From JAVKMO01 sp031539345 (GTDB lineage: Bacteria > Bacteroidota > Bacteroidia > Chitinophagales > Chitinophagaceae): 64,000 nucleotides of DNA. Where the stretch lies: the NCBI GenBank assembly GCA_031539345.1, contig JAVKMO010000003.1, positions 3,874 to 67,873 of the forward strand, written 5' to 3'. Shown here in pieces: positions 35,533 through 45,288 of this stretch. The notes below the pieces were generated by a model. It was not told the DNA's origin. It did not search any database and worked only from the letters and a program-made list of their open reading frames with translations. Made by a program: the position numbers and the translations under genes. Every line of letters starts with the position of its first letter. Position 1 is the first letter of the stretch.

Positions 35533-36744
35533 ATGCCCACTTCAAAAAACATTCGTAACACTATTATCATCGCTGCACTCGGTTATTTTGTGGACATTTA
35601 TGACCTCATTATTTTTAGCATCATTCGCGTAAAAAGTCTCGCCTCACTCGGTCTTTCCGCAGACGACATACTCAAAAAAGGAATGCTCATCATCAACGTA
35701 CAAATGGTAGGCATGCTCATTGGCGGAATCATTTGGGGAATTATGGGCGATAAAAAAGGACGCATACAAGTTTTGTTTGGCTCTATTGTATTGTATTCAA
35801 TTGCCAATATTGCCAACGCTTACATTCATTCTGTAAACGCTTATGTATTTTGGCGTTTTATTGCGGGCATCGGCTTGGCAGGAGAATTGGGTGCAGGCAT
35901 TACGCTTGTTGCAGAAAGCATGCCGAAAGACAAACGCGGCTACGGCACATCTATCGTTGCTGGTTTTGGCATACTCGGTGCGGTATTAGCTTATGCACTG
36001 GCACAAGCATTTGATTGGCGTTCATGCTTTCAAATTGGTGGTGTTTTGGGCATTAGTCTTTTATTTCTCCGAATGGGGTTAACAGAATCTACACTCTTTG
36101 AAAAAACAAAACATCAAGCCAATAAACGCGGACAATTTTCATCTCTCTTCACGAATAAAAACACCCTAAAAAAATACCTCCAATGCATCGCAATCGGCAT
36201 ACCCATTTGGTTTGTCGTTGGCATCTTGATGACCTTTGCTGATAAATTTTCAAAAGAACTCAACATACAAGGAGAAGTCCTTTCTGCCAAAGCCGTCATG
36301 CTCTGTTATATCGGTTTAGCCCTCGGCGATTTTTGTAGCGGCTTCATTAGCCAACTACTCCAAAGTCGCAAAAAAACACTCTACACATTTTTCATCTTCC
36401 TTATTGTTAGTCTCTATCTTTTCTTTTCCTCATATCAAACAAGCTCGACACATTTTTATTTTATTTCATTTTTACTCGGCTTTGCAAGCGGCTATTGGGC
36501 AATATTTATCACCATTGGTGCCGAACAATTTGGCACAAATATTCGCGCCACTGCAAGCACAACAATTCCCAACTTTGTACGCGGCAGCCTTCCCCTACTC
36601 TCACTTATTTTTTCAAGCCTCCAAAGCACACAAACATTTCTCAACAGCGCAATCACCACAAGCATACTCTGTTTAAGCGTCGCTGCTGTAAGCACTTTTT
36701 TCTTACGAGAAAGTTTCCAACAAGACTTAGATTTTGTAGAATAA
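35533..36744 (+). CDS. Major facilitator superfamily transporter
   Basis: Transporter of 403 residues with about twelve hydrophobic helices. The MFS signature between helices 2 and 3 is GIMGDKKGRIQVLFG, and RFIAGIGLAGELGAGITLVAE in the helix 4-5 region resembles organic-acid:proton symporters. The substrate is unknown. Codon use looks somewhat richer in C-ending codons than the neighbours, a mild hint of different ancestry only. It converges on the sensor kinase gene. Confidence 0.88.
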   Translation: MPTSKNIRNTIIIAALGYFVDIYDLIIFSIIRVKSLASLGLSADDILKKGMLIINVQMVGMLIGGIIWGIMGDKKGRIQVLFGSIVLYSIANIANAYIHSVNAYVFWRFIAGIGLAGELGAGITLVAESMPKDKRGYGTSIVAGFGILGAVLAYALAQAFDWRSCFQIGGVLGISLLFLRMGLTESTLFEKTKHQANKRGQFSSLFTNKNTLKKYLQCIAIGIPIWFVVGILMTFADKFSKELNIQGEVLSAKAVMLCYIGLALGDFCSGFISQLLQSRKKTLYTFFIFLIVSLYLFFSSYQTSSTHFYFISFLLGFASGYWAIFITIGAEQFGTNIRATASTTIPNFVRGSLPLLSLIFSSLQSTQTFLNSAITTSILCLSVAAVSTFFLRESFQQDLDFVE

Positions 36745-36775
36745 TAATGGCGTCAATGAGAACGTCCTAATGTAG

Positions 36776-36796
36776 CATGGTTGCGACGCTCCGTTT
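36776..36796 (-). repeat. Short dispersed GC-rich repeat, copy 2
   Basis: The minus strand reads AACGGAGCGTCGCAAC, then C and ATGC, matching 11744-11764 with one difference. It lies between two converging genes, so a role in transcript ending is possible, but no strong hairpin is visible. Confidence 0.55.
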
Positions 36797-36805
36797 ATCG
36801 TTCAC

Positions 36806-37795
36806 CTATACATCAAACTTTTTATGCTTTGCAATCGGCAAAGTCAAAGTAAAAACAGACCCTTGAGGTTGATTCGCCGCATAGCTGATTTTTCCACCAT
36901 GCAAAGAGACAATCTGTTTCACTAAAAACAAACCCAACCCAGACCCTTTTGTATTTCTACTCAATTCGTTTTTAGACCGATAAAATTTTTCAAAAATAAA
37001 TTCACGCTCTTCTTTTTCTATTCCAAAACCCTCATCAACAAAACGAATTTCTATTGCCTGCTGCTCTCTTTTAGTAACCACAAGAATATTTTTCTTATCC
37101 CCAGAATATTGAAAAGCATTATCCAATAAATTTCTAAAACATAACGACAACATCGTCGCATCGGCATTCACAAATAAAAGAGTCTGCATATCGCTTTGAA
37201 TGATTGCCGTCGGATAACGCTGACGATATTTTTCTAACAAACTTTGCAACGCTTCACTCACATTAAACCGTTCTGCGTAAACGTGTTTTGTTTTTTCTTC
37301 TAACAAAATCGTCGTCATCATATTTTCATACAATCCATTCAATCGTTTTAATTCTTCTTTTGTTGTATTCAATAAATTTTGTGTCAACGCCTTATCACAA
37401 TTTTGGTTTTGTAACGTTTCAATATTCAACAAAGCAATTGCAATGGGAGTTTTCAACTCATGCGTCATACCCATTAAAAAATGTTGCTCTTGTTGATGGA
37501 TATAAAACTCCTTTTTCAACAAACGATATAAAGCCCAAGCACCAATTAAAAAGACAAATAAAAAAACGGCATACTCGCCATAGACTTGACTGCGTACTAT
37601 TCTGTAACGCTGATGGATAGAAGACGTTTTTTTTTCGTCTATTTTTTTTGAATCAACAAACGAAAGAGATTGGCCTTGTTGTAAATTGTAAATCGTGTCA
37701 TTTTGTTGTAACAAAAAAACAAACCACCACGTTAAAGCGACAATGATGTATAACAACAATATCCAATAAAAATGAAAAAGATACTTTCTAAGCAT
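36806..37795 (-). CDS. Two-component sensor histidine kinase
   Basis: Membrane kinase of 329 residues. Two transmembrane helices (about 9-28 and 75-95) flank a short periplasmic loop. The phospho-acceptor H-box is MTHELKTPIAIALL, then an N-box LCFRNLLDNAFQYS, G1 FVDEGFGIEKEE and G2 KGSGLGLFLVKQIV. ATG at 37795 lies five bases after the gldH stop and has an AAATAAAGG-type upstream region; a longer frame begins only at TTG. No response regulator lies beside it. Confidence 0.92.
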   Translation of the reverse strand: MLRKYLFHFYWILLLYIIVALTWWFVFLLQQNDTIYNLQQGQSLSFVDSKKIDEKKTSSIHQRYRIVRSQVYGEYAVFLFVFLIGAWALYRLLKKEFYIHQQEQHFLMGMTHELKTPIAIALLNIETLQNQNCDKALTQNLLNTTKEELKRLNGLYENMMTTILLEEKTKHVYAERFNVSEALQSLLEKYRQRYPTAIIQSDMQTLLFVNADATMLSLCFRNLLDNAFQYSGDKKNILVVTKREQQAIEIRFVDEGFGIEKEEREFIFEKFYRSKNELSRNTKGSGLGLFLVKQIVSLHGGKISYAANQPQGSVFTLTLPIAKHKKFDV

Positions 37796-37799
37796 ACCT

Positions 37800-38258
37800 T
37801 TATTTTTCAATTCTTATTCCAACCGAAATGATATGTGGCAAAGGATTATCTCGCATAATTTGTTGCACACGAAAAGTATGTTTACCCATTTTTGTAAAGC
37901 GTAATCTGTGCCATTCAAAACGCCTTTCATAAATATTAGCAAATCCACTGCCGAGCCAACCTCTTTCATTTGTACTTAAAATTACATTGACTCTATTCGA
38001 GTGTATCGTGTCTTGCGGAGCAAGAACGCCAACATTCAACCACAAATTTTGATAGTCATAATCATTCAAATGTTTCACAACAATAAAAATTTTATGTGCG
38101 TGAATAGTATCAGTAATATCAAATTGAAATTCTGGCACAAAGGAATATTTCCATGCTTGTTCTGGGATAAAAGCATGCCTTTCTGTAAGATTAATTTTCA
38201 TGCACGACAACTGAAAACAAAAAGCAAAAGCGATAAGGCAAACAAAAAAAACCTTCAT
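37800..38258 (-). CDS. gldH: Gliding motility / type IX secretion lipoprotein GldH
   Basis: Lipoprotein of 152 residues: signal MKVFFVCLIAFAFCFQLSC with Cys19 lipidated. Family-typical parts are YSFVPEFQFDITDT, LWLNVGVLAP, GWLGSGFANIYE and the ending QIMRDNPLPHIISVGIRIEK. GldH is needed for gliding in Flavobacterium and belongs to a set that often accompanies type IX secretion; its molecular role is unclear. It precedes the sensor kinase gene by four bases, so the two are probably co-transcribed. The upstream in-frame start at 38330 would lack a proper signal. Confidence 0.85.
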   Translation of the reverse strand: MKVFFVCLIAFAFCFQLSCMKINLTERHAFIPEQAWKYSFVPEFQFDITDTIHAHKIFIVVKHLNDYDYQNLWLNVGVLAPQDTIHSNRVNVILSTNERGWLGSGFANIYERRFEWHRLRFTKMGKHTFRVQQIMRDNPLPHIISVGIRIEK

Positions 38259-38365
38259 AATTTGATGTTGAATAAAAAAATATAAACGCATAAAAAACTG
38301 TATCAAATTAAAATGTAAAAATGGAATCAATCAAAATGCTGAAATGTAAAAGTTATAAATGTGAT

Positions 38366-39373
38366 TTATGATTGAGCCAAAAAGTCATGCAAATCATTGA
38401 TACTTATTTTATGTGTATGGGCTTTCCCAATTCGTTCTAATAACACAAAATGAATATCGTTTCGTTCGCGCTTTTTATCCATTTTTAAAATCGAAAATAT
38501 TTTTTCTATATCATAAGAGTAAATATGTGGAAGATGATATTGATGAATTAAATTTTGCACTTGTTGCGTTTCTTTTGTTGAAAAAGTAGATAGATGTTGG
38601 CTCAATTGACAAGCAAAATACATGCCAATCGCAACTGCTTGTCCATGAAATAATTGATACGTGTTTTCTATTGCGTGCCCAAGTGTATGTCCAAAGTTGA
38701 GCAATTTTCGCTCTCCTTTTTCAAAGGGATCATTTTCTATAATTCTTTTTTTGATGAATACATTTCTTTGAATGATGTCTAATAATAATTTTTCATTGGC
38801 TTGCAAATCTGTAAGTACATGTTGTTGCAATAAGGCAAAGAGTTGTTCATCTTGAATACAAGCGTGTTTTATCATTTCTGCACAACCGTTAATCCATTCT
38901 TGCTGTGGCAAAGTTCTTAAAAAGTGGGTATCAAAAAAAACAAATTCTGGTTGTAAAAATGTACCCACAAGGTTTTTGTAAACGCCAATATCGATTCCGT
39001 TTTTTCCGCCAATTGAAGCATCAACTTGTGCTAATAGTGTTGTTGGTATAAAACCGCAACGCAGACCACGCATATACGTTGCTGCCACAAAGCCTGTTAT
39101 GTCTGTTGCAACGCCACCTCCAATGCCAACGAGCAATGTGCTTCTGTCGGCTTCAAAAGCAATGAGTTCATTGTATATCTGATGAACTGTGTGTTGGTTT
39201 TTATGTGCTTCGCCAGAAGGCAAAATGATTTTGTAAAAATCTTTAAACAACTGTTCATGTTGTTGAAACACATTTTCGTCAATACACAAGATGGCTTTTT
39301 CTGCAAGTAATTGTTCTTTGATATCTGCATTAAAATGACCAAACACATATTTTTTTTGCTGAATTTGTTGCAT
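38366..39373 (-). CDS. aroB: 3-dehydroquinate synthase
   Basis: Shikimate-pathway enzyme of 335 residues using NAD and a divalent metal to cyclise DAHP. Motifs include LPSGEAHKN, GIGGGVATDITGFVAATYMRG, TTLLAQVDASIGGKNGID, the metal-site LLNFGHTLGHAIE and KMDKKRERNDIHFVLL. The N-terminus is short. ATG at 39388 would overlap the previous gene by 14 bases, so ATG 39373 just after that stop is equally possible and was used. Confidence 0.94.
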   Translation of the reverse strand: MQQIQQKKYVFGHFNADIKEQLLAEKAILCIDENVFQQHEQLFKDFYKIILPSGEAHKNQHTVHQIYNELIAFEADRSTLLVGIGGGVATDITGFVAATYMRGLRCGFIPTTLLAQVDASIGGKNGIDIGVYKNLVGTFLQPEFVFFDTHFLRTLPQQEWINGCAEMIKHACIQDEQLFALLQQHVLTDLQANEKLLLDIIQRNVFIKKRIIENDPFEKGERKLLNFGHTLGHAIENTYQLFHGQAVAIGMYFACQLSQHLSTFSTKETQQVQNLIHQYHLPHIYSYDIEKIFSILKMDKKRERNDIHFVLLERIGKAHTHKISINDLHDFLAQS

Positions 39374-39374
39374 T

Positions 39375-39785
39375 TTATTGAGTACCATTTAGCTTGTTTT
39401 TCCTCATTCCTTTAAGCAAAAAATACATTTCTATAAATGTATAAACAAAATATAACAGCATCGTAACCAATAAGGAAACTAGTTGTATGGTATGTGTTGA
39501 AAAAATAACATACGCACAAATAACAAATACAATTGCTATCATTCTTATTCCTATTACCGACATTATTTTTGACATAAATTGAAAATTCGTATTTGCTTCT
39601 ATTGCTTTTTTATGCATGATGAAAGCAAAAATACTGAGTACAAAAAGAATTGTGTTCACGGTATATAAAAGCACTGGTTGTAGCACACTTTCGATTGTAT
39701 GAACAAAAGTTGTCTGTACAAAACCAAGCACAAGTGTCATTAGAACAAAGGTAAGGCTGACAATAAAAAGATACATTTTAGACAT
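39375..39785 (-). CDS. Small membrane protein of unknown function
   Basis: Protein of 136 residues from MSKMYLFIVSL, with four predicted helices (about 4-24, 34-54, 70-95, 100-120) and a basic C-terminus MRKNKLNGTQ. No family is recognised. It lies between ftsK (36 bp upstream) and aroB (adjacent) on the same strand and is probably in their transcript. An earlier in-frame ATG at 39809 exists. Confidence 0.6.
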   Translation of the reverse strand: MSKMYLFIVSLTFVLMTLVLGFVQTTFVHTIESVLQPVLLYTVNTILFVLSIFAFIMHKKAIEANTNFQFMSKIMSVIGIRMIAIVFVICAYVIFSTHTIQLVSLLVTMLLYFVYTFIEMYFLLKGMRKNKLNGTQ

Positions 39786-39821
39786 AAAAAAATAATAATG
39801 AGTAAACAAGACAATAAAAAA

Positions 39822-42725
39822 TTACATACGATTAGATAATAATTGGTTCAGTTCGGCTTCTGTTTTTATTTTCAATTCTCTTGGTTTGCTTCCTTGTGCC
39901 GGTCCAACAATACCTAAATATTCTAATTGATCCATAATTCTACCTGCACGGTTATAGCCTAATTTTAAATGTCTTTGAATGAGCGAAGTGGAAGCGAGTT
40001 GTTTTTGAATAATCAGGCGTGCCGCTTCTTCAAAATTGGCATCTTGGTCTGCTGGCTCAAATTCTACACTTCCATTTTCAGCTTCTTTTGGGTCAATATA
40101 TTCTGGCAATAAAAATGCATTATCATAACCTTCTTGTGTGCCAATAAAATGGACGATACGTTCTACTTCTGGCGTATCAACAAAAGCACATTGCAAACGT
40201 GTAATGTCGCCGTTATGCGAAATGAGCATATCTCCCTTGCCTATCAATTGGTCTGCACCGCCTGCGTCTAAGATAGTACGCGAATCAATTTTTGAAGACA
40301 CTTTGAACGCAATGCGAACAGGAAAATTGGCTTTAATAATTCCTGTAATAATATTAACCGAAGGGCGTTGTGTAGCGATAATTAAATGAATGCCTATGGC
40401 TCTTGCAAGTTGTGCCAAACGTGCAATTGGCATTTCTACTTCTTTGCCTGCCGTCATAATTAAATCTGCAAATTCATCAATCACCAAAACAATAAATGGC
40501 AAATATTGGTGTCCTTGTTCTGGGTTCAATTTATTGTTTAATATTTTTTCGTTGTACTCTTTAATATTTCTTGCTCCTGCATTTTTTAATAAATCATAAC
40601 GATTGTCCATTTCAATACACAGTGCATTGATGGTATAAACAACTTTTTTTGTGTCTGTAATAATCGCATCTTCTTCATTCGGCAACTTAGCGAGATAATG
40701 TTTTTCAATTGTTTTGTAAATACTCAATTCTACTTTTTTAGGGTCTATCATAACAAACTTCAATTGCGATGGATGTTTTTTCCATAACAATGAAACAAGG
40801 ATGGTATTGATACCAACAGATTTTCCTTGCCCTGTTGCACCCGCCATCAAAAGATGAGGCATTGTCGCTAAATCAACAATGTAATTTTTATTATCAATCG
40901 TTTTTCCTAAGGCAATGGGTAGCGAGAATTTTGTGTTTTTAAACTCTTCAGAACTCACCAAATTCTTCATCGTAACAATTGATTTTTTAGTGTTGGGAAC
41001 TTCAATTCCAATTGTGCCTTTTCCAGGAATGGGGGCAATAATCCGAATGCCAAGTGCTGCCAAGCTCAACGCAATATCATCTTCTAAATTTTTAATTTTA
41101 GAAATCCGAATGCCTGCCGCAGGTATAATTTCATACAAAGTTACCGTAGGCCCTATCGTCGCTTTAATTGAGCTAATCGCAATGTCATAATTACTTAACG
41201 TGGTAACAATTTGGTCTTTGTTTTTTTCTAATTCAACCTTATCAGCAACAATAGATTCATTGTCATAAGTTTCTAATAATTCGCTTGTTTTTGCTGAAGG
41301 CATAATAAAATTAGGCAAGCTCAAGGTAGGGTCAGCAAAGGATTTATGACTTGTTGTGTTTTCGTTATGTTCTGTTTGCGGGGCAGACAAAATCGGAACA
41401 AAACTAATTTGTTGTAATGGAGGTTGAATATGCAAAACACTTTTTTCAGCAAGAGAATTTGTGTCTGCATCTTGTTGTTGATGAAAGTTTTTTTCTTGAT
41501 TTTCTTGTTGTTCAAGTAATATTTCTTGCTCCGCAGAAATGTCAATTTCAAACGTAACGTATTGATTAGGTTTTGGTTTTTCTACAGATGTAATCATTAA
41601 CTCATGTACTTCAGAATTGAGTTCAATCATTTCTTCTTTTACAGGAGTGAGTAAATCTTTTTGCTCTGTTGCAGGCAAATCGCTGTGAGGAAAAACGGTA
41701 ATCGTATCTTCTCCATATTGCTCATTGATAGTTTTTGTATATAATGGTTTATACAGTCCGTTGATGCTGTTTGCATAAGGATTTGCAAGTGTTGGCACAA
41801 CGTCTTGTTCTAATTGCAAAGCAGGGTTTAATGGTGCGTGAATGATTGGGTCTGTTGCTGGTTCTACAATCTCAAAGTGCATTGTTGTTTGCTTTTTTTG
41901 AGGTTGAGGCAAAGGTTGAAAAGTTGCGGCACTCATCACATATTCTTGTGCAGAAGGTGGTGTGCTTTCAAACTCGTCTGTTTCTTTCTCTTCTTCTACT
42001 ATAACAGGTTGTTCTTGTGTTGGTTTTGTCGGTATGTCAGGAATGACAATATCATCAAAGCCTATTTCAGTATCTTCTATCTTTGTCTTTTTTGTAAAAA
42101 GAGAAAGGTTTTTAATGCGACTGAATAATGTAAAATTGGGTAGAGCATCTTTTGACGGCAAAGTGAAATTGATATTGTAAATCCAAACGGCATAAATCAA
42201 AGGAACGCCAAGCAACATTAAAATTGCACCAACAATGCCTAAAGAGTTTTGTATCGAAGCAGCAAGGTTTAATCCCACCGCACCAGCAAGAGGAAAATTA
42301 GACGTTGAAAAAAATAAGCCAAAGAAGATGCTAAAATAAAACGCACCTACAAGGCTATGAAAAAAGATTTTGCCTACTTGAAAAAATCTTTTTTGAAATA
42401 ATTTATTGACTCCTAAAGCAAATAATGGGGCACATAACACAATACAACTTGCTCCAAAACTTTTGTAAAACAAACCATGAGAAAATAAAGCACCATAACG
42501 CCCTGTAATATTTTTAACACGAACAGCCTTAAAAAATAAATTCCATTTTTCTGACAACACAATGTCTTGGTCATCTTTCCATGTAAAAAAATACGACACA
42601 AAAGACACAAACAAAAATAATGATAAGGCAAAAAATAGCAATCCATATAATCTGCCTTTTCGTGTATCGATAGGCGGTGTATTTTTTATTGCTTTCTCTG
42701 CTGGCTTGGTTGATTTTTCGGACAT
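39822..42725 (-). CDS. ftsK: DNA translocase FtsK/SpoIIIE
   Basis: Protein of 967 residues that pumps chromosome DNA through the division septum. Four hydrophobic helices lie in the first 200 residues and an acidic and Gln-rich linker runs from about 220 to 490. The motor follows, with Walker A GATGQGKSVG near residue 627, KFVMIDPKKVELSIY and the Walker B VLVIDEFADLIM. The C-terminal gamma winged helix (ASTSLIQRHLKLGYNRAGRIMDQL...) binds polar KOPS-type sequences. Confidence 0.96.
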   Translation of the reverse strand: MSEKSTKPAEKAIKNTPPIDTRKGRLYGLLFFALSLFLFVSFVSYFFTWKDDQDIVLSEKWNLFFKAVRVKNITGRYGALFSHGLFYKSFGASCIVLCAPLFALGVNKLFQKRFFQVGKIFFHSLVGAFYFSIFFGLFFSTSNFPLAGAVGLNLAASIQNSLGIVGAILMLLGVPLIYAVWIYNINFTLPSKDALPNFTLFSRIKNLSLFTKKTKIEDTEIGFDDIVIPDIPTKPTQEQPVIVEEEKETDEFESTPPSAQEYVMSAATFQPLPQPQKKQTTMHFEIVEPATDPIIHAPLNPALQLEQDVVPTLANPYANSINGLYKPLYTKTINEQYGEDTITVFPHSDLPATEQKDLLTPVKEEMIELNSEVHELMITSVEKPKPNQYVTFEIDISAEQEILLEQQENQEKNFHQQQDADTNSLAEKSVLHIQPPLQQISFVPILSAPQTEHNENTTSHKSFADPTLSLPNFIMPSAKTSELLETYDNESIVADKVELEKNKDQIVTTLSNYDIAISSIKATIGPTVTLYEIIPAAGIRISKIKNLEDDIALSLAALGIRIIAPIPGKGTIGIEVPNTKKSIVTMKNLVSSEEFKNTKFSLPIALGKTIDNKNYIVDLATMPHLLMAGATGQGKSVGINTILVSLLWKKHPSQLKFVMIDPKKVELSIYKTIEKHYLAKLPNEEDAIITDTKKVVYTINALCIEMDNRYDLLKNAGARNIKEYNEKILNNKLNPEQGHQYLPFIVLVIDEFADLIMTAGKEVEMPIARLAQLARAIGIHLIIATQRPSVNIITGIIKANFPVRIAFKVSSKIDSRTILDAGGADQLIGKGDMLISHNGDITRLQCAFVDTPEVERIVHFIGTQEGYDNAFLLPEYIDPKEAENGSVEFEPADQDANFEEAARLIIQKQLASTSLIQRHLKLGYNRAGRIMDQLEYLGIVGPAQGSKPRELKIKTEAELNQLLSNRM

Positions 42726-42774
42726 ATTGATAGGTAAACGGTCTTAAGAATAATAAGGGTAAAGAGGAATAATT

Positions 42775-43527
42775 TTAAGGTTGAGCATATTGAAGTTGCA
42801 AAATATGATTTTGATAAACGAGGTAAGAGTTGAAACGTATCATATCACCAGTGTTGTAATAAAAAGATTTTTCATTGAGCCGAATTTCAAGTGGCAAATG
42901 ACGATGTCCGAAGATGAAATAATCAATCGATTCTTTTTGTAAATATTGTTTACAAAATTGAACCAAAAATTCTTTATCATCACCCAAATATGTTTTCTCT
43001 TTAATCGAATTGTATTGCCTACTTTTTGTGCTCCATAAGTTGCCTATCGGCATTAACCAATCAGGATGAAAAAGACGAATAAAAAATGGATACAAGAATT
43101 TATTTTTAAAAAAAAATCTTTTCAGAAATTTGTATTTCCATTGTTTAGGGCCTATTCCATCACCATGTCCTATCAAAAAGTTCTTGCCCTCAATAATCAT
43201 TTTTTGCGGTTTAAAATAAACTGTAACGCCGAGTTCTTTTTGAAAATAATCTCGTAGCCACATATCATGGTTGCCGACAAAATAATGAATATGAATGCCA
43301 CTGTCTGCAAGTTGGGCTAAAGTGCCTAACAGTCTTGTATAGCCTTTAGGAACAGCGTGTTGAAATTCAAACCAGAAATCAAAAATATCACCAAGCAAAA
43401 AAATGTCTGTTGCCGTTGGAGCAATGTTATGCAAGAAAGAAATGATTTTCTTTTCTCTTGCTATGCCTTCTTCTGTTTGATATACAGGCAAATGAAAATC
43501 GGACAAAAAATAAACTGCCTGCGACAT
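42775..43527 (-). CDS. lpxH: UDP-2,3-diacylglucosamine diphosphatase
   Basis: Calcineurin-like metallophosphoesterase of 250 residues that makes lipid X in lipid A synthesis. Metal-binding motifs appear in order: FLSDFHL, LLGDIFDFWFEF, GNHDMW, GHGDGIG and GHRHLP. The FDFWFE block is typical of LpxH, not of generic phosphoesterases. It lies 49 bp upstream of ftsK in transcription. Together with lpxC-fabZ it supports a lipid A-making outer membrane. Confidence 0.9.
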   Translation of the reverse strand: MSQAVYFLSDFHLPVYQTEEGIAREKKIISFLHNIAPTATDIFLLGDIFDFWFEFQHAVPKGYTRLLGTLAQLADSGIHIHYFVGNHDMWLRDYFQKELGVTVYFKPQKMIIEGKNFLIGHGDGIGPKQWKYKFLKRFFFKNKFLYPFFIRLFHPDWLMPIGNLWSTKSRQYNSIKEKTYLGDDKEFLVQFCKQYLQKESIDYFIFGHRHLPLEIRLNEKSFYYNTGDMIRFNSYLVYQNHILQLQYAQP

Positions 43528-43570
43528 GAAAGAATGAAAAAAATAGATCTATAAGGAAAGTCCGAATTTA

Positions 43571-43623
43571 ATAAAAAAGAAAACCTTGCAAAACTCAACA
43601 ACTAACAATTGATTTTCAAGGTT
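43571..43623 (-). terminator. Rho-independent terminator after the symporter gene
   Basis: On the minus strand AACCTTG-AAAA-TCAA pairs with TTGA-TTTT-CAAGGTT, with two single bulged G residues on the 3' arm. TTCTTTTTT follows. The stem starts at the symporter stop codon. Confidence 0.7.
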
Positions 43624-45211
43624 ATCGATAAATCCAAACAATGACTCCTGTAAGAAATAAAATAATCCAACCAATGGTTCTGTAATTCTGATACCATGGT
43701 TTTCCTTGTAATTCTTTTGTGTCTGCATTTAAAATTTCTTTTGACCATACAATGTCTTTCAACTCTGCTTCGTCTCTTGGTGTTGTAAAGCGAGAAACGA
43801 AAAATACAATAGCAAAGCAAATGACAAAAAGTATGGGTGCTTGAAATAAAAATGGAAGAGAAACGATGAATGGAACTTTGTATGTATATAAAACAAGGAC
43901 GATAATTCCCAATACAAAGCCTGTCATTAAAGAAACGAATGCGGCTTGTGGAGTAGCACGTTTAGAAAAAATGCCTGCAACAAAAACAGCAACGATAGGC
44001 GGCGAAATGAGCGATAATACGGTTTGCATATAATCCATCAACGAGCTTGCTTTATCAATTTGTGGTGCCCAGAGTACGGCAATAAACATGAAAATAATCG
44101 TAGCAATTTGCCCTGATTTCACTGCATTTTTTGAACTCATGTTGGGGTATGCTTTTTGAATAAAATCCATTGTAACCAATGTGCTTGCAGAGTTGAGCGT
44201 AGCGCTTACGGCAGAAGACATAGCTGCAAGAAAGCCAGCAACTGTAAGCCCAATTAAGCCAACGGGTAAATATTCAAATATAAATCTTGGAAATACTTCA
44301 CTGCTATTTTTTAAATCTGGGAGTAATTTCAAGGCAATAATGCCAGGAAAAACGAGGAGGAATAATACGGGCAATTTTAAGAAGGCGGCAAACATGGCTC
44401 CCTTTCTTCCTTCATCAATATTTTTTGCACTCAATGCGCGTTGCACAATAAATTGATTATTACACCAAAAATAAAATCCCAACATTGGTACGCCCAATAC
44501 TAAACCTAACCATGGCATACTTGTGTTAGAATTGGGTAAAATGAGGTGCATAAAATGGTCGCCTTTTTGTTCGGCAGTTTGTACAATATGTGTCCAGTCT
44601 CCGCCTTTAATAAATACAATAACGGCAAGTACAATAGCAGAAAAAAGTAAGATGATTGTATTGATTACTTCTGTTTGCATCACACTGCTAAGTCCTCCAA
44701 AGGTGGTATAAGAGGCTGCAAAAATTCCCAAAGCTCCAACAATAAGATAGGGGTTTACATTTCCGCCAATGACAAAAGAAATCGTTTTATATCCTGCATA
44801 TAATGTTCCTGCTGTGTCTATAAATATATTTCCAACAAGCGTAATGAACGAAAAATAATAGCGACTGCGTACATCAAAACGTTTTTCAAAATATTGCGGT
44901 ATGGTATAAATGCCACTTTTAATATAAAAGGGAAGAATGAAAACACAAAAAATAAACAAGACTACGCTTGCCATCCATTCATAATTAAAAACCGATATGC
45001 CATTGTTGTAAGCTGCACCAGGTATTGCTACAAGTGAATTACTCGAAATGTTAGCAGCAAACATGGACAGTCCAATAACGGGCCAAGTCATACTTTTTCC
45101 ACCTAAAAAATATTCTTCAGAGGTGCCGCTCTTTCCTTTTTTAATACCATAAATAATAATACCAATAATGTAAATAAGTATGATAACAATATCTATCCAA
45201 GAGAGATGCAT
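43622..45211 (-). CDS. Sodium:solute symporter (SSS/SGLT family)
   Basis: Sodium-coupled transporter of 529 residues with about thirteen to fourteen helices. The N-terminal EEYFLGGKSMTWPVIGLSMFAANIS is the family's first signature, followed by FEKRFDVRSRYYFS. Members import sugars, myo-inositol, sialic acid or similar; the substrate here is unknown. It is flanked by its own terminator and by htpG 64 bp upstream. Confidence 0.92.
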   Translation of the reverse strand: MHLSWIDIVIILIYIIGIIIYGIKKGKSGTSEEYFLGGKSMTWPVIGLSMFAANISSNSLVAIPGAAYNNGISVFNYEWMASVVLFIFCVFILPFYIKSGIYTIPQYFEKRFDVRSRYYFSFITLVGNIFIDTAGTLYAGYKTISFVIGGNVNPYLIVGALGIFAASYTTFGGLSSVMQTEVINTIILLFSAIVLAVIVFIKGGDWTHIVQTAEQKGDHFMHLILPNSNTSMPWLGLVLGVPMLGFYFWCNNQFIVQRALSAKNIDEGRKGAMFAAFLKLPVLFLLVFPGIIALKLLPDLKNSSEVFPRFIFEYLPVGLIGLTVAGFLAAMSSAVSATLNSASTLVTMDFIQKAYPNMSSKNAVKSGQIATIIFMFIAVLWAPQIDKASSLMDYMQTVLSLISPPIVAVFVAGIFSKRATPQAAFVSLMTGFVLGIIVLVLYTYKVPFIVSLPFLFQAPILFVICFAIVFFVSRFTTPRDEAELKDIVWSKEILNADTKELQGKPWYQNYRTIGWIILFLTGVIVWIYR

Positions 45212-45262
45212 AAAAGAGGTGATTAAATTAAAAAAAATAAAGTTATTTTTTATCTGCTAGGA

Positions 45263-45288
45263 TTCTTTGCAAAACCTATTGCAAAGAA
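45263..45288 (-). other. Perfect hairpin overlapping the htpG stop codon
   Basis: TTCTTTGCAA and TTGCAAAGAA are perfect ten-base inverted repeats around a six-base loop that contains the htpG TAG stop on the minus strand. No T-run follows directly, so it may act in mRNA 3'-end protection or as a weak terminator. Confidence 0.5.
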
